Assembly: GCA_028285345.1 (NCBI GenBank)
Contig: JANQPT010000021.1
Span: 1-55,182, forward strand
Reading direction: 5' to 3'
Origin: Planctomycetales bacterium
Lineage (GTDB): Bacteria; Planctomycetota; Planctomycetia; Planctomycetales; Planctomycetaceae
DNA: 55,182 nucleotides
The translations under genes were made by a program, and so were the position numbers. Below are positions 25,706 through 37,020 of this stretch, piece after piece. Below the pieces are notes generated by a model, which ran no database searches, had not been told where the DNA came from, and saw nothing but the letters and a program-made list of their open reading frames with translations. Position 1 is the stretch's first letter. Every line of letters begins with the position of its first letter.

Positions 25706-26341
25706 CTATTTCAGAGCATAGCCGGAGATGTGCGGCCTAATGGGGAACACCGGGGACTGCAGATCAAAGCGGTTGATCGTCACCTCGGTGAAGCCGGCGG
25801 CCTCGATTTGAGGGGACGACTCTCGTGTGAGGTGACACCCTTCAAACAACCAATGCCACGGCATGTGCAGCGCGCGCTGCAGCGGCCGCAGTAGACTGCC
25901 CGGCGGGGCAGCGACATGCTCCAAAAATGTAAAACGGCCTCCAGGCTTCAATACCCGATGTACTTCCGAAAGTACTTGCGCGGGATCTGCGACGGTGCAG
26001 AGCACGAGCGTCCCGATTACCGCTTCTGCGGACGAGTCGTCCAATTCCATTTGCTCGCCGCCGACGGAGCGGATTTCTAGATCGACGTCATGTTTGTCGG
26101 CATTGCGGCGAAGGCGTTCATGCATCAGCGGATTCGGTTCGACGGCGACCAACTTTGTGCCGCGGCGGTAGTATCGCAGATTCGCCCCCGGGCCCGGTCC
26201 CAACTCAACGACGGTGTCGGGCAATCCGGAAAACATCTGCTGCTTGATTGCGCCGTATTTCCGATGCATGTAGTCTTCCACGCAGTCGAAAAACCATGCA
26301 TTAAATCGGCCGCGGACGGCGTTACTACGTTGGCTGGACAT
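25706..26341 (-). CDS. Class I SAM-dependent methyltransferase
   Basis: A methyltransferase of about 211 residues with the Rossmann SAM-binding motif VVELGPGPGANLRYY (about residues 43-57). It has an acidic residue after strand 2 (VAVEPNP), motif II-like AVIGTLVLCTV and the post-II segment VLKPGGRFTFLEHV. It looks like the Methyltransf_11/UbiE-like group that acts on small molecules or lipids, including thiol methyltransferases. The ATG at 26341 starts just before the conserved region. The frame is open to 26431, but the extra residues are unconserved. The substrate is unknown, and the convergent VOC gene gives no clue. Confidence 0.85.
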   Translation of the reverse strand: MSSQRSNAVRGRFNAWFFDCVEDYMHRKYGAIKQQMFSGLPDTVVELGPGPGANLRYYRRGTKLVAVEPNPLMHERLRRNADKHDVDLEIRSVGGEQMELDDSSAEAVIGTLVLCTVADPAQVLSEVHRVLKPGGRFTFLEHVAAPPGSLLRPLQRALHMPWHWLFEGCHLTRESSPQIEAAGFTEVTINRFDLQSPVFPIRPHISGYALK

Positions 26342-26703
26342 CGTCGGACAACTGTCGTTGTTTTTCGATCTGAGAACTTGGGCACGGTCACCCAAAGCGA
26401 CGCAAACCGGCACTGTGCGTCGAATGACCATCGGACCATCAGTCCGCCGTTAAGTTCAACCCGCGGGAGCGGATCGGCCATCAGGCGAACCGACAGCACG
26501 AACAACTGATAGTATGAGGCGAATCGGCACAATCGTCAAAACCTGTTCCAGCCGCAGCCGATTATGCAAAATACCCCGGTTTTCCCATTTGTGAGTACGT
26601 CTTGAGGCTGTCGCTATTGTTACAATCGAGCTATTGCACACGTGACGTACAAGCGATTTGAACTGATTGTTCCCCTCCATTCGTTCTCGTACTACGACAC
26701 ACA
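26342..26703. other. Divergent intergenic region
   Basis: About 360 bases between the methyltransferase (minus) and the small helical protein (plus). Frames through it are the unconserved upstream extension of the methyltransferase and other chance frames. It must hold the promoters of both genes. No clear -35/-10 pair, hairpin or repeat stood out. Confidence 0.4.
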
Positions 26704-27159
26704 ATGCTCGCACAATCCGCGACCGAAGTTAACCATGATTTGAACAGCGCTCGGCGCCTGAGAACCGCCGGCGCTCATCGCCAAGCCCGTGCGGCTTACG
26801 CCGCGCTCGTTGGGAAGTTCGAACATCCGTTAGCGCGATTGGAATTCAGCCGATACCTCCGCGAGCAAGGTGACTCCGACGCGGCATTCGATCAATGCCA
26901 GCGTGCTTGGACGTCGGCCCGGTCGCTTGCTTCGCCCTCATTGGAGACAGCGGCACTGGATGAGTTGGCCGCAGTGAACCGCGACCGCGGCGACCACCTC
27001 CGCGCGATGTCGGCCCAACGACGGTCGTTCGCAATGAAGCTCCAGCAGTTGGATGACCAGCCGTCGGATCTGCGACCCGACGTCAACTTGCTCGCGATGG
27101 ACGCCGCCGCACTCGGAGTTTCGGATTTGGCGGCGCAAATGAAGCACGCCCGCGAATGA
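26704..27159 (+). CDS. Small helical repeat (TPR-like) hypothetical protein
   Basis: A 151-residue protein that appears all helical, with alanine- and leucine-rich pairs of helices reminiscent of tetratricopeptide repeats. Examples are RRLRTAGAHRQARAAYAALV (about 17-36), LEFSRYLREQGDSDAAFDQC (about 45-64) and AALDELAAVNRDRGDHLRAM (about 83-102). There is no signal peptide or membrane segment. TPR-like proteins mediate protein contacts. I do not recognise a specific family. It precedes the low-complexity secreted protein gene at 27290 by about 130 bases, with no obvious link. Confidence 0.65.
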   Translation: MLAQSATEVNHDLNSARRLRTAGAHRQARAAYAALVGKFEHPLARLEFSRYLREQGDSDAAFDQCQRAWTSARSLASPSLETAALDELAAVNRDRGDHLRAMSAQRRSFAMKLQQLDDQPSDLRPDVNLLAMDAAALGVSDLAAQMKHARE

Positions 27160-27289
27160 AAACCGCGGGGACTGCGTCGCACATTGCCCAAAGTCGCTTC
27201 TTTTCTTCCCAGATTTGCCATTTTGCCTGTTTTTGTGTTAGTCTGGTATTTGAGGCAAACACAAACCTTCGAGACTGGGGGAAGAGACG

Positions 27290-27724
27290 ATGATGTTGGC
27301 GACAATCCGCGCGTTTCTAGTGATCGTCGTAGTTGCAACCGCTTTTGCCGGGGCGCAAGTTGCGCACGCGACAGACTACTGGCGGGTCAGCCCCTCGTTC
27401 ATCGCACCCGCGCCGTACACGTACGGTTACGGCACCGTCGTTTCCCCGCCCCCGTATTACATCTACGAGCCCGCGCCGGTGGTCTACGCTCAACCGGTCC
27501 CCATGGTGTATGCGGCACCCGCACCGGCGGTCTACGCCGTTCCCGCCGAACCAGTGTACGTCGAGTCGGTTTCGCGTTATCGGTACAAGTTCTCGCTGCA
27601 GCCGGAATACCGCTACAGCTATCGTCACGGCCATTACAAGTACAGCTACAAAGATGGCCGCGTGAAGTACCGGCTCCATTTCAATCGCGGACGCGTCAAG
27701 GCTAAGCTCAAGTATCGGCGCTAA
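27290..27724 (+). CDS. Secreted Pro/Tyr/Ala-rich low-complexity protein
   Basis: A 144-residue exported protein. A signal peptide (TIRAFLVIVVVATAFAG, cleavage near AHA at residue 27) is followed by a region of AP, PVY and YAxP repeats (about 38-90). The tail is strongly basic and tyrosine-rich, with alternating YRYxY and KYxY patterns (about 95-143). GGGGGAAGAG lies upstream of the ATG at 27290. Planctomycetes encode many such secreted proteins of unknown role; the basic tail could bind acidic polysaccharide or the wall. No family is recognised. Confidence 0.75.
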   Translation: MMLATIRAFLVIVVVATAFAGAQVAHATDYWRVSPSFIAPAPYTYGYGTVVSPPPYYIYEPAPVVYAQPVPMVYAAPAPAVYAVPAEPVYVESVSRYRYKFSLQPEYRYSYRHGHYKYSYKDGRVKYRLHFNRGRVKAKLKYRR

Positions 27725-27865
27725 TTCCGCCGGCATCCGTGATCGCTCCGGCCGCGCCGCATCGCGCTGATCTTCTCAGCGCGCAACTTCCGCCTGTTGC
27801 ATCACTGCGAACGTCTGTCTAAAACAGGTGAGATTGCGTACGTAGCTCACGATGTGGAAGGTCAG

Positions 27866-29038
27866 ATGTCGCGAAACTCGGTTTGGTTCACCACACTCTC
27901 CGACGCCAAGCGTGCGGAGATGATTTCGTTCTCACGTCCCGAAATCGACTCACGGCCCGATGTGTTGATTGTCGGCGGGGGAATTGTCGGATTGGCGGCG
28001 GCGTATTCGCTCGTGCAGCACGGACTGCGGGTTGAAGTGATCGAAGCGGAGACATTGGCCAGCCAAGCCAGCGGCGCCAACGCCGGCGGAATCTGGCCCG
28101 ATCAACAGGGAATCGACTATCCACCCGCATTCCGCGATCTCGCACGGCGCAGCCGGGACTTGTGGGGCAAATTGCCCGCGCGAGACGGCTTCGATTTTGA
28201 CTGGCGCGTCAACGGGTTTCTCACGGTCGACTCCCGGCATTGGGACGGCTCACCCGAAGAACTCGCGAATCAGCTATTAAGTGAAGGACTCTCCGCCCAT
28301 GCAATCGACGGTGAGCAGGTGCGGATGCTGGAGCCGAATCTGAAGTCGGGGATCAACGGCGGCGTGCATTACCCGTCGGAGGCTCATGTCCATCCGGTCA
28401 AGGCGGCGTTGTCCTTCGCGCGCGCCGCCGTCGGTTCGGGGGCGACAATCGTACAGCACGCCAGGGCGGTGACGATGCGCGTGGAAAACGATCGCGTCGT
28501 TGACGTGGAGACCACGGCCGGGCAGATTCATCCGGGTGCGGTCGTCGCCGCGACCGGTTGGACGGCGGATTGGTTCGCCGAGTTTGCCCCCTCGCCACCG
28601 CCGCTAGTTCCCCTCAGTGGCCAACTCATTGCGACGGCGCCGCAACCTCCGTTGATCAGCGGAACGGTCTTGGGGCAGGCAATCGTCGTTCAGCTCCGCA
28701 GCGGGGAAATCGTCACCGGTGGTAATGTGGTCGACGGCCAACTCGCGGAGGCGGATCCTGACGTCACCGCAGAATTCGCCGCCGCCGCACAGGACCTGAT
28801 CCCGGCACTGGAAGGTGTTCCTTTTGAACAGGCGTGGACCGGCGCGCGTCCCGCGACGCCCGATCATCTGCCGATTATTGATCGCCTGCCGGGTATTGAG
28901 AATCTGTGGGTCGCAGCGGGGCACTTCAAGAACGGGCTCCTGCTGGCTCCAATCACGGGAGAATCGATCACGGAATGGATCACAGACGGTTCCCCGTCGA
29001 TCGCGATGGAGGCATTTCGCTGGAATCGGTTCGAATAA
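27866..29038 (+). CDS. FAD-dependent oxidoreductase (DAO/glycine oxidase type)
   Basis: A flavoenzyme of about 390 residues in the D-amino-acid oxidase superfamily. The dinucleotide-binding motif is DVLIVGGGIVGLAAAYSL (about residues 31-48). The acidic end of the second strand is VEVIEAE, and ASQASGANAGGIWPDQQG is the flavin-contacting loop typical of DadA/ThiO-type enzymes. The C-terminal motif ARPATPDHLPIIDRLPG and VAAGHFKNGLLLAP complete the FAD site. The ATG at 27866 gives a modest N-terminal extension; the frame is open to 27797. The likely role is oxidation of an amino acid such as glycine, possibly for thiamine biosynthesis (ThiO-like), but no thi genes are next to it. Confidence 0.87.
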   Translation: MSRNSVWFTTLSDAKRAEMISFSRPEIDSRPDVLIVGGGIVGLAAAYSLVQHGLRVEVIEAETLASQASGANAGGIWPDQQGIDYPPAFRDLARRSRDLWGKLPARDGFDFDWRVNGFLTVDSRHWDGSPEELANQLLSEGLSAHAIDGEQVRMLEPNLKSGINGGVHYPSEAHVHPVKAALSFARAAVGSGATIVQHARAVTMRVENDRVVDVETTAGQIHPGAVVAATGWTADWFAEFAPSPPPLVPLSGQLIATAPQPPLISGTVLGQAIVVQLRSGEIVTGGNVVDGQLAEADPDVTAEFAAAAQDLIPALEGVPFEQAWTGARPATPDHLPIIDRLPGIENLWVAAGHFKNGLLLAPITGESITEWITDGSPSIAMEAFRWNRFE

Positions 29039-29237
29039 GCCGGTCGCGGCTGACGTTTCCCGCTGCGTATCTATTCGATGTCAAAACTTCCGAATCCCTC
29101 GGTACAGTGTCAATCTTAACTTCCAAGGTAGCCGAACTCGTGAGAGTTCGGGAACGCGTCGGCACAGGTTGAGTCGTCAGAAGTCTCACGACTTCTGCTA
29201 CCGCGGTTTTTGTGTTCGACAGTGCACTTAATTGGGT

Positions 29238-29636
29238 TCAGTAGCCGAAATAGCCTGAACGCGCGGGATAGTAGACTCCAAACGGATACCCACCTGCACC
29301 GTAATTCCCCCAGTACCCATAGTAGCCGCCGTACGGCCAAAGCGGCACTGGGTAGTAACTCCGCGGCTTGTACACGGGCGGCGGCTCGTAGATATCCTTG
29401 CCGGGCGGATGAAACTCTCGCAGTCCGTAGACGCGCGGCCCGCCTCCGAAGGGGCCGTGATACGGCTGGACTTCGGAATAGACAATCGGCGGAGCCTTGT
29501 GCCCGGCCGCCGGCCCCGGAGCGCGCAGCACCGGATCGCCGGCATGCACAAATTGGGCCGAAGCATAGCAGACGATCCATAACATCGAGATCAGGACCGA
29601 CCTCGGTCGCCGGGGAGCTTCAACATGCGTCTTCAT
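29238..29636 (-). CDS. Secreted Gly/Tyr/Pro-rich low-complexity protein
   Basis: A 132-residue exported protein. From the ATG at 29636 there is a basic N-terminus and a hydrophobic core (SVLISMLWIVCYASAQFV), with likely cleavage after VHA. The mature part is rich in G, P and Y, for example YHGPFGGGPRVYG and GGYYGYWGNYGAGGYPFGVY near the C-terminus. The frame is open upstream to 29879, but those residues are unconserved. It resembles other secreted low-complexity proteins in this window (27290-27724 and 41675-42259) in style, not in alignable sequence. The function is unknown; a surface or matrix role is inferred from composition. Confidence 0.7.
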   Translation of the reverse strand: MKTHVEAPRRPRSVLISMLWIVCYASAQFVHAGDPVLRAPGPAAGHKAPPIVYSEVQPYHGPFGGGPRVYGLREFHPPGKDIYEPPPVYKPRSYYPVPLWPYGGYYGYWGNYGAGGYPFGVYYPARSGYFGY

Positions 29637-29854
29637 TCTCAAATCCACAGGTGTCAATCGCTGGTGAAGGGATAGTGCATTGAAATGCCGCTCATTCCAT
29701 CGTAAGCCTCGCGAAATGGCCAGGTCAAGAACTTGTTTCGATGTGGCGCTTGTCAATCGACGAAACGCACCGCAAAATGTGAGCGGCGCTACCGCGTTTC
29801 GTTCGCAGTAGCTCGTCGTTTGCTGGCAATGAACGAGACAGGACGACCCGGAAA

Positions 29855-30616
29855 ATGGTGGAACAACCGCGCGGCCCATTTTTTTCGCTCGACGGCAAGG
29901 TCGCCCTGGTCACCGGAGCAGGGCGGGGTCTGGGAGAGGCAATCGCCTACCGGCTGGCGGCAAGTGGAACCAAAGTCGGCGTATTCGACTTGGATGGAGA
30001 GAAGGCGGCGGATGTCGCGCGCAACTGCTCCGGCATCGCACTGCAAGGAAGCGTGACCAATGAGGAGGATATCGAGCGGGCACTGCGGTATTTACAGGAA
30101 CAGTTTGGTCCGCCGCACATCGTGGTCAACAACGCAGGCATATTGGGGCAGGTCGCCCCGTGCTGGGAGGTCGACGCGGCTGAAATGCGGCACGTCTTGG
30201 ACGTGAATTTGATGGGCACCTTCTTGGTTTGCCGCGCCGTTTTGCCCGGCATGCTGGCCCGCCAATATGGCCGGATCGTCAACATTGCTTCCATCGCCGG
30301 CAAAGAAGGCAATTCTCAACTGGTGCCGTATAGCGTGTCTAAAGCCGCTGTGATCGCGCTCACCAAGTCCATTGCTAAATCGGTCGCCGGGCAGGGTGAT
30401 GTCACCATCAACAGTATCAGTCCTGCTCTGTTGGAAACGCCGATGTTGGAGGAGATGCCTGCGGAGACAGCCCAGTCGATGTTGGACAAAGCGCCGCTAG
30501 GCCGGGCGGGAACCATCGAAGAGGTGGCGGCGTTGGTGCACTATCTCGCCAGCAATGAATCCAGCTACACCACCGGTCAATGTTTCGACATCAGCGGCGG
30601 ACGCGCCAGCTATTAG
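29855..30616 (+). CDS. SDR-family oxidoreductase
   Basis: A 253-residue classical short-chain dehydrogenase/reductase. The cofactor motif is TGAGRGLGEA (about residues 20-29), the NNAG motif is at about 92-95, and the catalytic residues are Ser in IASIAGKEG and Tyr/Lys in PYSVSKAA. An acidic residue at the end of strand 2 (VFDLDGE) suggests NAD preference. The C-terminal GQCFDISGGRASY is typical. It resembles 3-oxoacyl-ACP reductase-like or sugar dehydrogenase members. The ATG at 29855 has no strong ribosome binding site. It is followed by a terminator-like hairpin at 30651 and appears to be a single-gene unit. Confidence 0.9.
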   Translation: MVEQPRGPFFSLDGKVALVTGAGRGLGEAIAYRLAASGTKVGVFDLDGEKAADVARNCSGIALQGSVTNEEDIERALRYLQEQFGPPHIVVNNAGILGQVAPCWEVDAAEMRHVLDVNLMGTFLVCRAVLPGMLARQYGRIVNIASIAGKEGNSQLVPYSVSKAAVIALTKSIAKSVAGQGDVTINSISPALLETPMLEEMPAETAQSMLDKAPLGRAGTIEEVAALVHYLASNESSYTTGQCFDISGGRASY

Positions 30617-30650
30617 CCGCCGTCCAATATCTTTTCCAGAATTCCGCGGG

Positions 30651-30671
30651 CCGCAGGGATTTCCCGTGCGG
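30651..30671 (+). terminator. Putative terminator after the SDR gene
   Basis: CCGC (30651-30654) and GCGG (30668-30671), together with GGG and CCC inside them, form a compact GC-rich stem with a small internal mismatch. It is followed by a T-rich stretch (30672-30690, including TTTT). It lies about 35 bases after the SDR stop codon. Confidence 0.4.
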
Positions 30672-30811
30672 TCTTGATCGTTTTCATTTACAATTCATTA
30701 GTGGTCGACGACCTGCAGAATCGTCACACGGTCCGTCTCCCCAGGCAAGGTGCTAAGTAGGTGATTCCGGTCACGACAGAGTGAAACGCAGAAGTTGTTG
30801 CGGAATTATTG

Positions 30812-33712
<2,901 letters not shown>

Positions 33713-33993
33713 CCACGGCGCGATCCGGCTCTCCATTGATGGAATCTGTCGGCTGCGATCCGCTTCGGCCGAGCCTCAATCGCCAAAACGGCCGCTCCCC
33801 AAAACGAGATAAGTGTTCCTCACATGATCTTCTCTCAGAACGCCCACTCGACTCGTACCCGACCTTGCAGCGATGTAGTGATATCGATACTCTCCGCGAT
33901 CTCGTCACCATCGCGGCATCGGATCGCCGTGTCTCAACGTCTCTCCGTGATGATTAACAACGAAGCCTCCGCAACTTGCCTAGGAAGGGAGCA

Positions 33994-35832
33994 ATGCGGC
34001 AACAGCTTGCGATATTCCTCGCTCTGGTTTGCTTCGCCTCGCCGAACATCGGCTGCCGGTCGACCGACGCGCCACTGGCTTCGAATCCATTCGGCGGCAA
34101 ATCACCCGCCGCGTCCGGCTCTCAAAAAGAGAGCCGGTTTATGTCGCTGTTCAAAAAGTCGCAACAGCAACTTGCGAAACAAAACCCAGGACAAAAGTCG
34201 ACTGGCCGGCCGTTTAACGATCCCGAAGTCCGCCAAGCCTCCGGGACCGAGAACAGTGCTGAATTCGACGCCCAGACGCAGGCGTTGATCGACCGCAAGT
34301 TGGCGGGTGCCTCTCCGGAACAGCGGACTCAAATGCGCGACGCCCTGCGGGGAGTACCCGCCCATATGGTGCCGCAGATTCTGAACGCGTTCTATCTCGG
34401 ACAACAGCTTAAAAACGAAACACCGTCTGCGTTCGACAACCCCAGATCGCCGCTGTTTGGACCGTCGGATCCGCAATCCATTGCAAACCGCTCACGACGT
34501 GAAGGGCGACTCCACGCCCCGCCGCGTGACGACGGCCAAGCTCTGGCCAGTGTCCGCGGCAACAGTCGTTTCGCTCAGCCAGGTGCTCACGGATATGACG
34601 GCCGTTCGCCTCAGCCACCTCTGCGGCAATCACAAACGTTTCCCGGCGAATCAGAACCTGTCATGCAAACAGGCCATGTCAGCGACTCCTTCCGCCGTTC
34701 AGACCGGGTCCAACAAGCGGACTGGTCGACCGAGCGCAATCCGCAAAATGCCCAAACGGCAACTCGCATCGGCGACTACGGTCAAATGCCCGCGAGTAAC
34801 AGGCTTGAGGTTAACTCCAATCGCAACATCTCCCAAACCGGACATCAAGCCAACCAGCCTGCCCAGGCCCCCCAAGATGATCTTCCGCTCTATCAGCAGC
34901 CCGGACAGGCCAGAAGCCAGGTCTTGGGTTCACTGAAGCCGGGCGAGTTTAGTGAGATGCAACACCGGGACGCCACGCGATTGTCGCACCCGCAAGGGGC
35001 GATCCAGCGCGCCAATATGACTCCTTCGTCCGGTGGCGCGCTTTCGATTCAGCAGACCGACGGACGTCCCGTCTCTGCGCCGCAATGGCGCGGGCAGTTG
35101 GAACAGATCATCGCGAATGCCGAACGCGAAGTCGGGCAACTTCGACCCGGCCTCGAAGAGGACTCGCCCCAAATGCGGGACTACATCGAAAACAACGTTC
35201 ATCTGCGGATGATGTACCTCATGTCCGGCAACCAGAACCACCAGGCCCGCGCCTGGGAACCGATTCCCGGCCTTGATCCCGCACATCAGGAGTTCTGGCA
35301 ATATGTGATGTTCGGCCTCTCGAATTACTTTGATCGCAATCCGCAACTTGTCAGCGAAGAACGCTACAGCGAAGCGGTCAAGTCATTTGGACTTGCCACG
35401 AACAAGTTGCGTCAAAAGGCGAACCTGGAGATCGGCGACATTGCCTTTTGCCGCAGCATAACGAACTTCGGCAATTACGAGCGATTTGAAACGTCGGAAT
35501 TCAGTCCGGGACAACAGGTCGTACTGTATGCCGAGATTCGGAATTTCACGAGCCGCCTGACCGAGGACAACCACTATCAAACAATGTTGACCTCGACGAT
35601 CGAGTTTTTGATACCGGGCACCGGCCCCATGGGCGGGCGAACCGTCCAACAAGCGATCGAGATGCAACCGACCGAGGATCTCTGCAAGTTTCCTCGCCAG
35701 GACTTTTTCATCGCATCGCTGTTCTCAATTCCGAATGACCTGGCCCAAGGACGGTATGTGCTCAAGCTGACCGTCACCGACAAACTGGGACGAAAGTTTG
35801 CCGAATCGACGCTGAACTTCATTGTGAAGTAG
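33994..35832 (+). CDS. Planctomycete-type lipoprotein of unknown function
   Basis: A protein of about 612 residues with a short hydrophobic signal (QLAIFLALVCFASP) ending in NIGC, a plausible though non-ideal lipobox (Cys at about residue 21). The middle part (about 30-370) is Gln-, Pro- and Ser-rich and probably disordered. The C-terminal part (about 370-612) looks folded: a helical segment (WRGQLEQIIANAEREVGQL), an aromatic segment around DPAHQEFWQYVMFGLSNYFD, and a beta-rich end with FSPGQQVVLYAEIRNFTS and LAQGRYVLKLTVTDK. I know similar C-terminal regions only as planctomycete hypothetical proteins. GGAAGGGAGC precedes the ATG at 33994. The likely location is the periplasmic face of a membrane. 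The function is unknown. Confidence 0.75.
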   Translation: MRQQLAIFLALVCFASPNIGCRSTDAPLASNPFGGKSPAASGSQKESRFMSLFKKSQQQLAKQNPGQKSTGRPFNDPEVRQASGTENSAEFDAQTQALIDRKLAGASPEQRTQMRDALRGVPAHMVPQILNAFYLGQQLKNETPSAFDNPRSPLFGPSDPQSIANRSRREGRLHAPPRDDGQALASVRGNSRFAQPGAHGYDGRSPQPPLRQSQTFPGESEPVMQTGHVSDSFRRSDRVQQADWSTERNPQNAQTATRIGDYGQMPASNRLEVNSNRNISQTGHQANQPAQAPQDDLPLYQQPGQARSQVLGSLKPGEFSEMQHRDATRLSHPQGAIQRANMTPSSGGALSIQQTDGRPVSAPQWRGQLEQIIANAEREVGQLRPGLEEDSPQMRDYIENNVHLRMMYLMSGNQNHQARAWEPIPGLDPAHQEFWQYVMFGLSNYFDRNPQLVSEERYSEAVKSFGLATNKLRQKANLEIGDIAFCRSITNFGNYERFETSEFSPGQQVVLYAEIRNFTSRLTEDNHYQTMLTSTIEFLIPGTGPMGGRTVQQAIEMQPTEDLCKFPRQDFFIASLFSIPNDLAQGRYVLKLTVTDKLGRKFAESTLNFIVK

Positions 35833-36017
35833 CGCCGCGTCCGCCGCCCAGTATTTAGGATTGCTGCTGCCTAATCCAGCCGACGCGCGCTGCATCGGTA
35901 CCGAGCCTTTGCGAGAGCTCCCGCCCGAACATCTTTAGCTCGTTGCAGTTAGGGCAATTGACTGCGCCTGATGCGTTTGATTGGCACGTGATGTGCTAAT
36001 TCAAGATCTCCATGGGG

Positions 36018-36072
36018 CAGACGGCAAACGATTCCCATAGCCAACAAAACTACCGGCACGTTGCGCCGTCTG
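36018..36072. other. Imperfect inverted repeat upstream of the triple-repeat gene
   Basis: CAGACGGC (36018-36025) pairs with GCCGTCTG (36065-36072), and AACG (36027-36030) with CGTT, around a loop of about 30 bases. It sits about 65 bases before the coding region at 36137, in a 300-base gap that otherwise shows nothing. It could be a structured leader or a chance repeat. Confidence 0.3.
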
Positions 36073-36136
36073 TTTGCGACTTAGGAAATCTTAACGCCCA
36101 GTTTTTTGGTGCCGCAACAAAGGGGTGAATTCGCGG

Positions 36137-36985
36137 ATGGTGACTCTCTCGATCGATGCAAACAGGAATCGACTTCACATGACGCCGGAACCGTTGGTTC
36201 GTACCGACGTTTCCGACAGTCAGCCGGACTTCAAAGGTCGAACACCCATCTCCAGCGGTCGCGACTTCGCTTGGATCCGCGGGCGCGTTCCGGCCGGATT
36301 CTGGGACCAACACGAGAATCGCAGAAACTACATGCACTGGTTGGGAGGCCAGCTCGGGTTTCATACGGTCACCGACTGGTACAATCTCACCAAACGCCAC
36401 TTCGACGAGCAACACGGAGGCGGATTACTGGCCCTCCGTTATCAAGCGTCACCGCTGGCAGCGCTGCGAGAATACTTCCCGCAGATTCAATGGCAGGAGT
36501 GGTTGTTTAAGAGCACGCCGCAGGGATTCTGGAAAGACCCGCACAACCGCCGCCGCTATATGCGCTGGCTCGCCGGTGAGTTGAACCTTCAACGTACCGA
36601 GGACTGGTATCGGATTCGCAAAGAGGACTTTCACCGCCACCACGGCGGCGGGTTTTTGTCAAATATCCATCACGATTCCCCAATTTCCGCGGTGCGAGAA
36701 TTCGAGCCGAATTATCCGTGGAAGGAGTGGCTATTCCTGAGTGTGCCGAAGAACTTCTGGCGCAACTCGGACAATCGTCAGGCATTCATGAACTGGCTCG
36801 GCGAGAAGCTTGATTACCGAACTGAATCCGACTGGGGTAAAATTTCCAAGCAGGACTTCTACGCCAACGGCGGGGGTGGACTCTTGGCCAATTATTACGG
36901 TGACTCACCGACCTGCGCGGTGCGAAAATATTTCGAGGTCCGCGACCATGCGTGCATCGATCTCACCGAAAATAGCGCGGCCTGA
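36137..36985 (+). CDS. Tryptophan-rich triple-repeat protein
   Basis: A protein of about 282 residues built from three tandem repeats of roughly 75 residues (about residues 47-123, 124-200 and 201-275). Each contains a FW..NR..xMxWL helix, then a DW(Y)xIxK block (TDWYNLTKRHF, EDWYRIRKEDF, SDWGKISKQDF), a GGG motif (HGGGLL, HHGGGF, GGGGLL), a SPxxAVRE block and a closing W.EWLF. There is no signal peptide or membrane segment. I recall similar DWY...GGxGLL...W repeats in algal, oomycete and other eukaryotic hypothetical proteins, but cannot name the family. The start may be the GTG at 36125 or the ATG at 36137; GGGG lies upstream. The function is unknown. Confidence 0.75.
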   Translation: MVTLSIDANRNRLHMTPEPLVRTDVSDSQPDFKGRTPISSGRDFAWIRGRVPAGFWDQHENRRNYMHWLGGQLGFHTVTDWYNLTKRHFDEQHGGGLLALRYQASPLAALREYFPQIQWQEWLFKSTPQGFWKDPHNRRRYMRWLAGELNLQRTEDWYRIRKEDFHRHHGGGFLSNIHHDSPISAVREFEPNYPWKEWLFLSVPKNFWRNSDNRQAFMNWLGEKLDYRTESDWGKISKQDFYANGGGGLLANYYGDSPTCAVRKYFEVRDHACIDLTENSAA

Positions 36986-37020
36986 GCGGGTTCCCGGCAA
37001 GTGAAATGCCGTCGAGTCAG

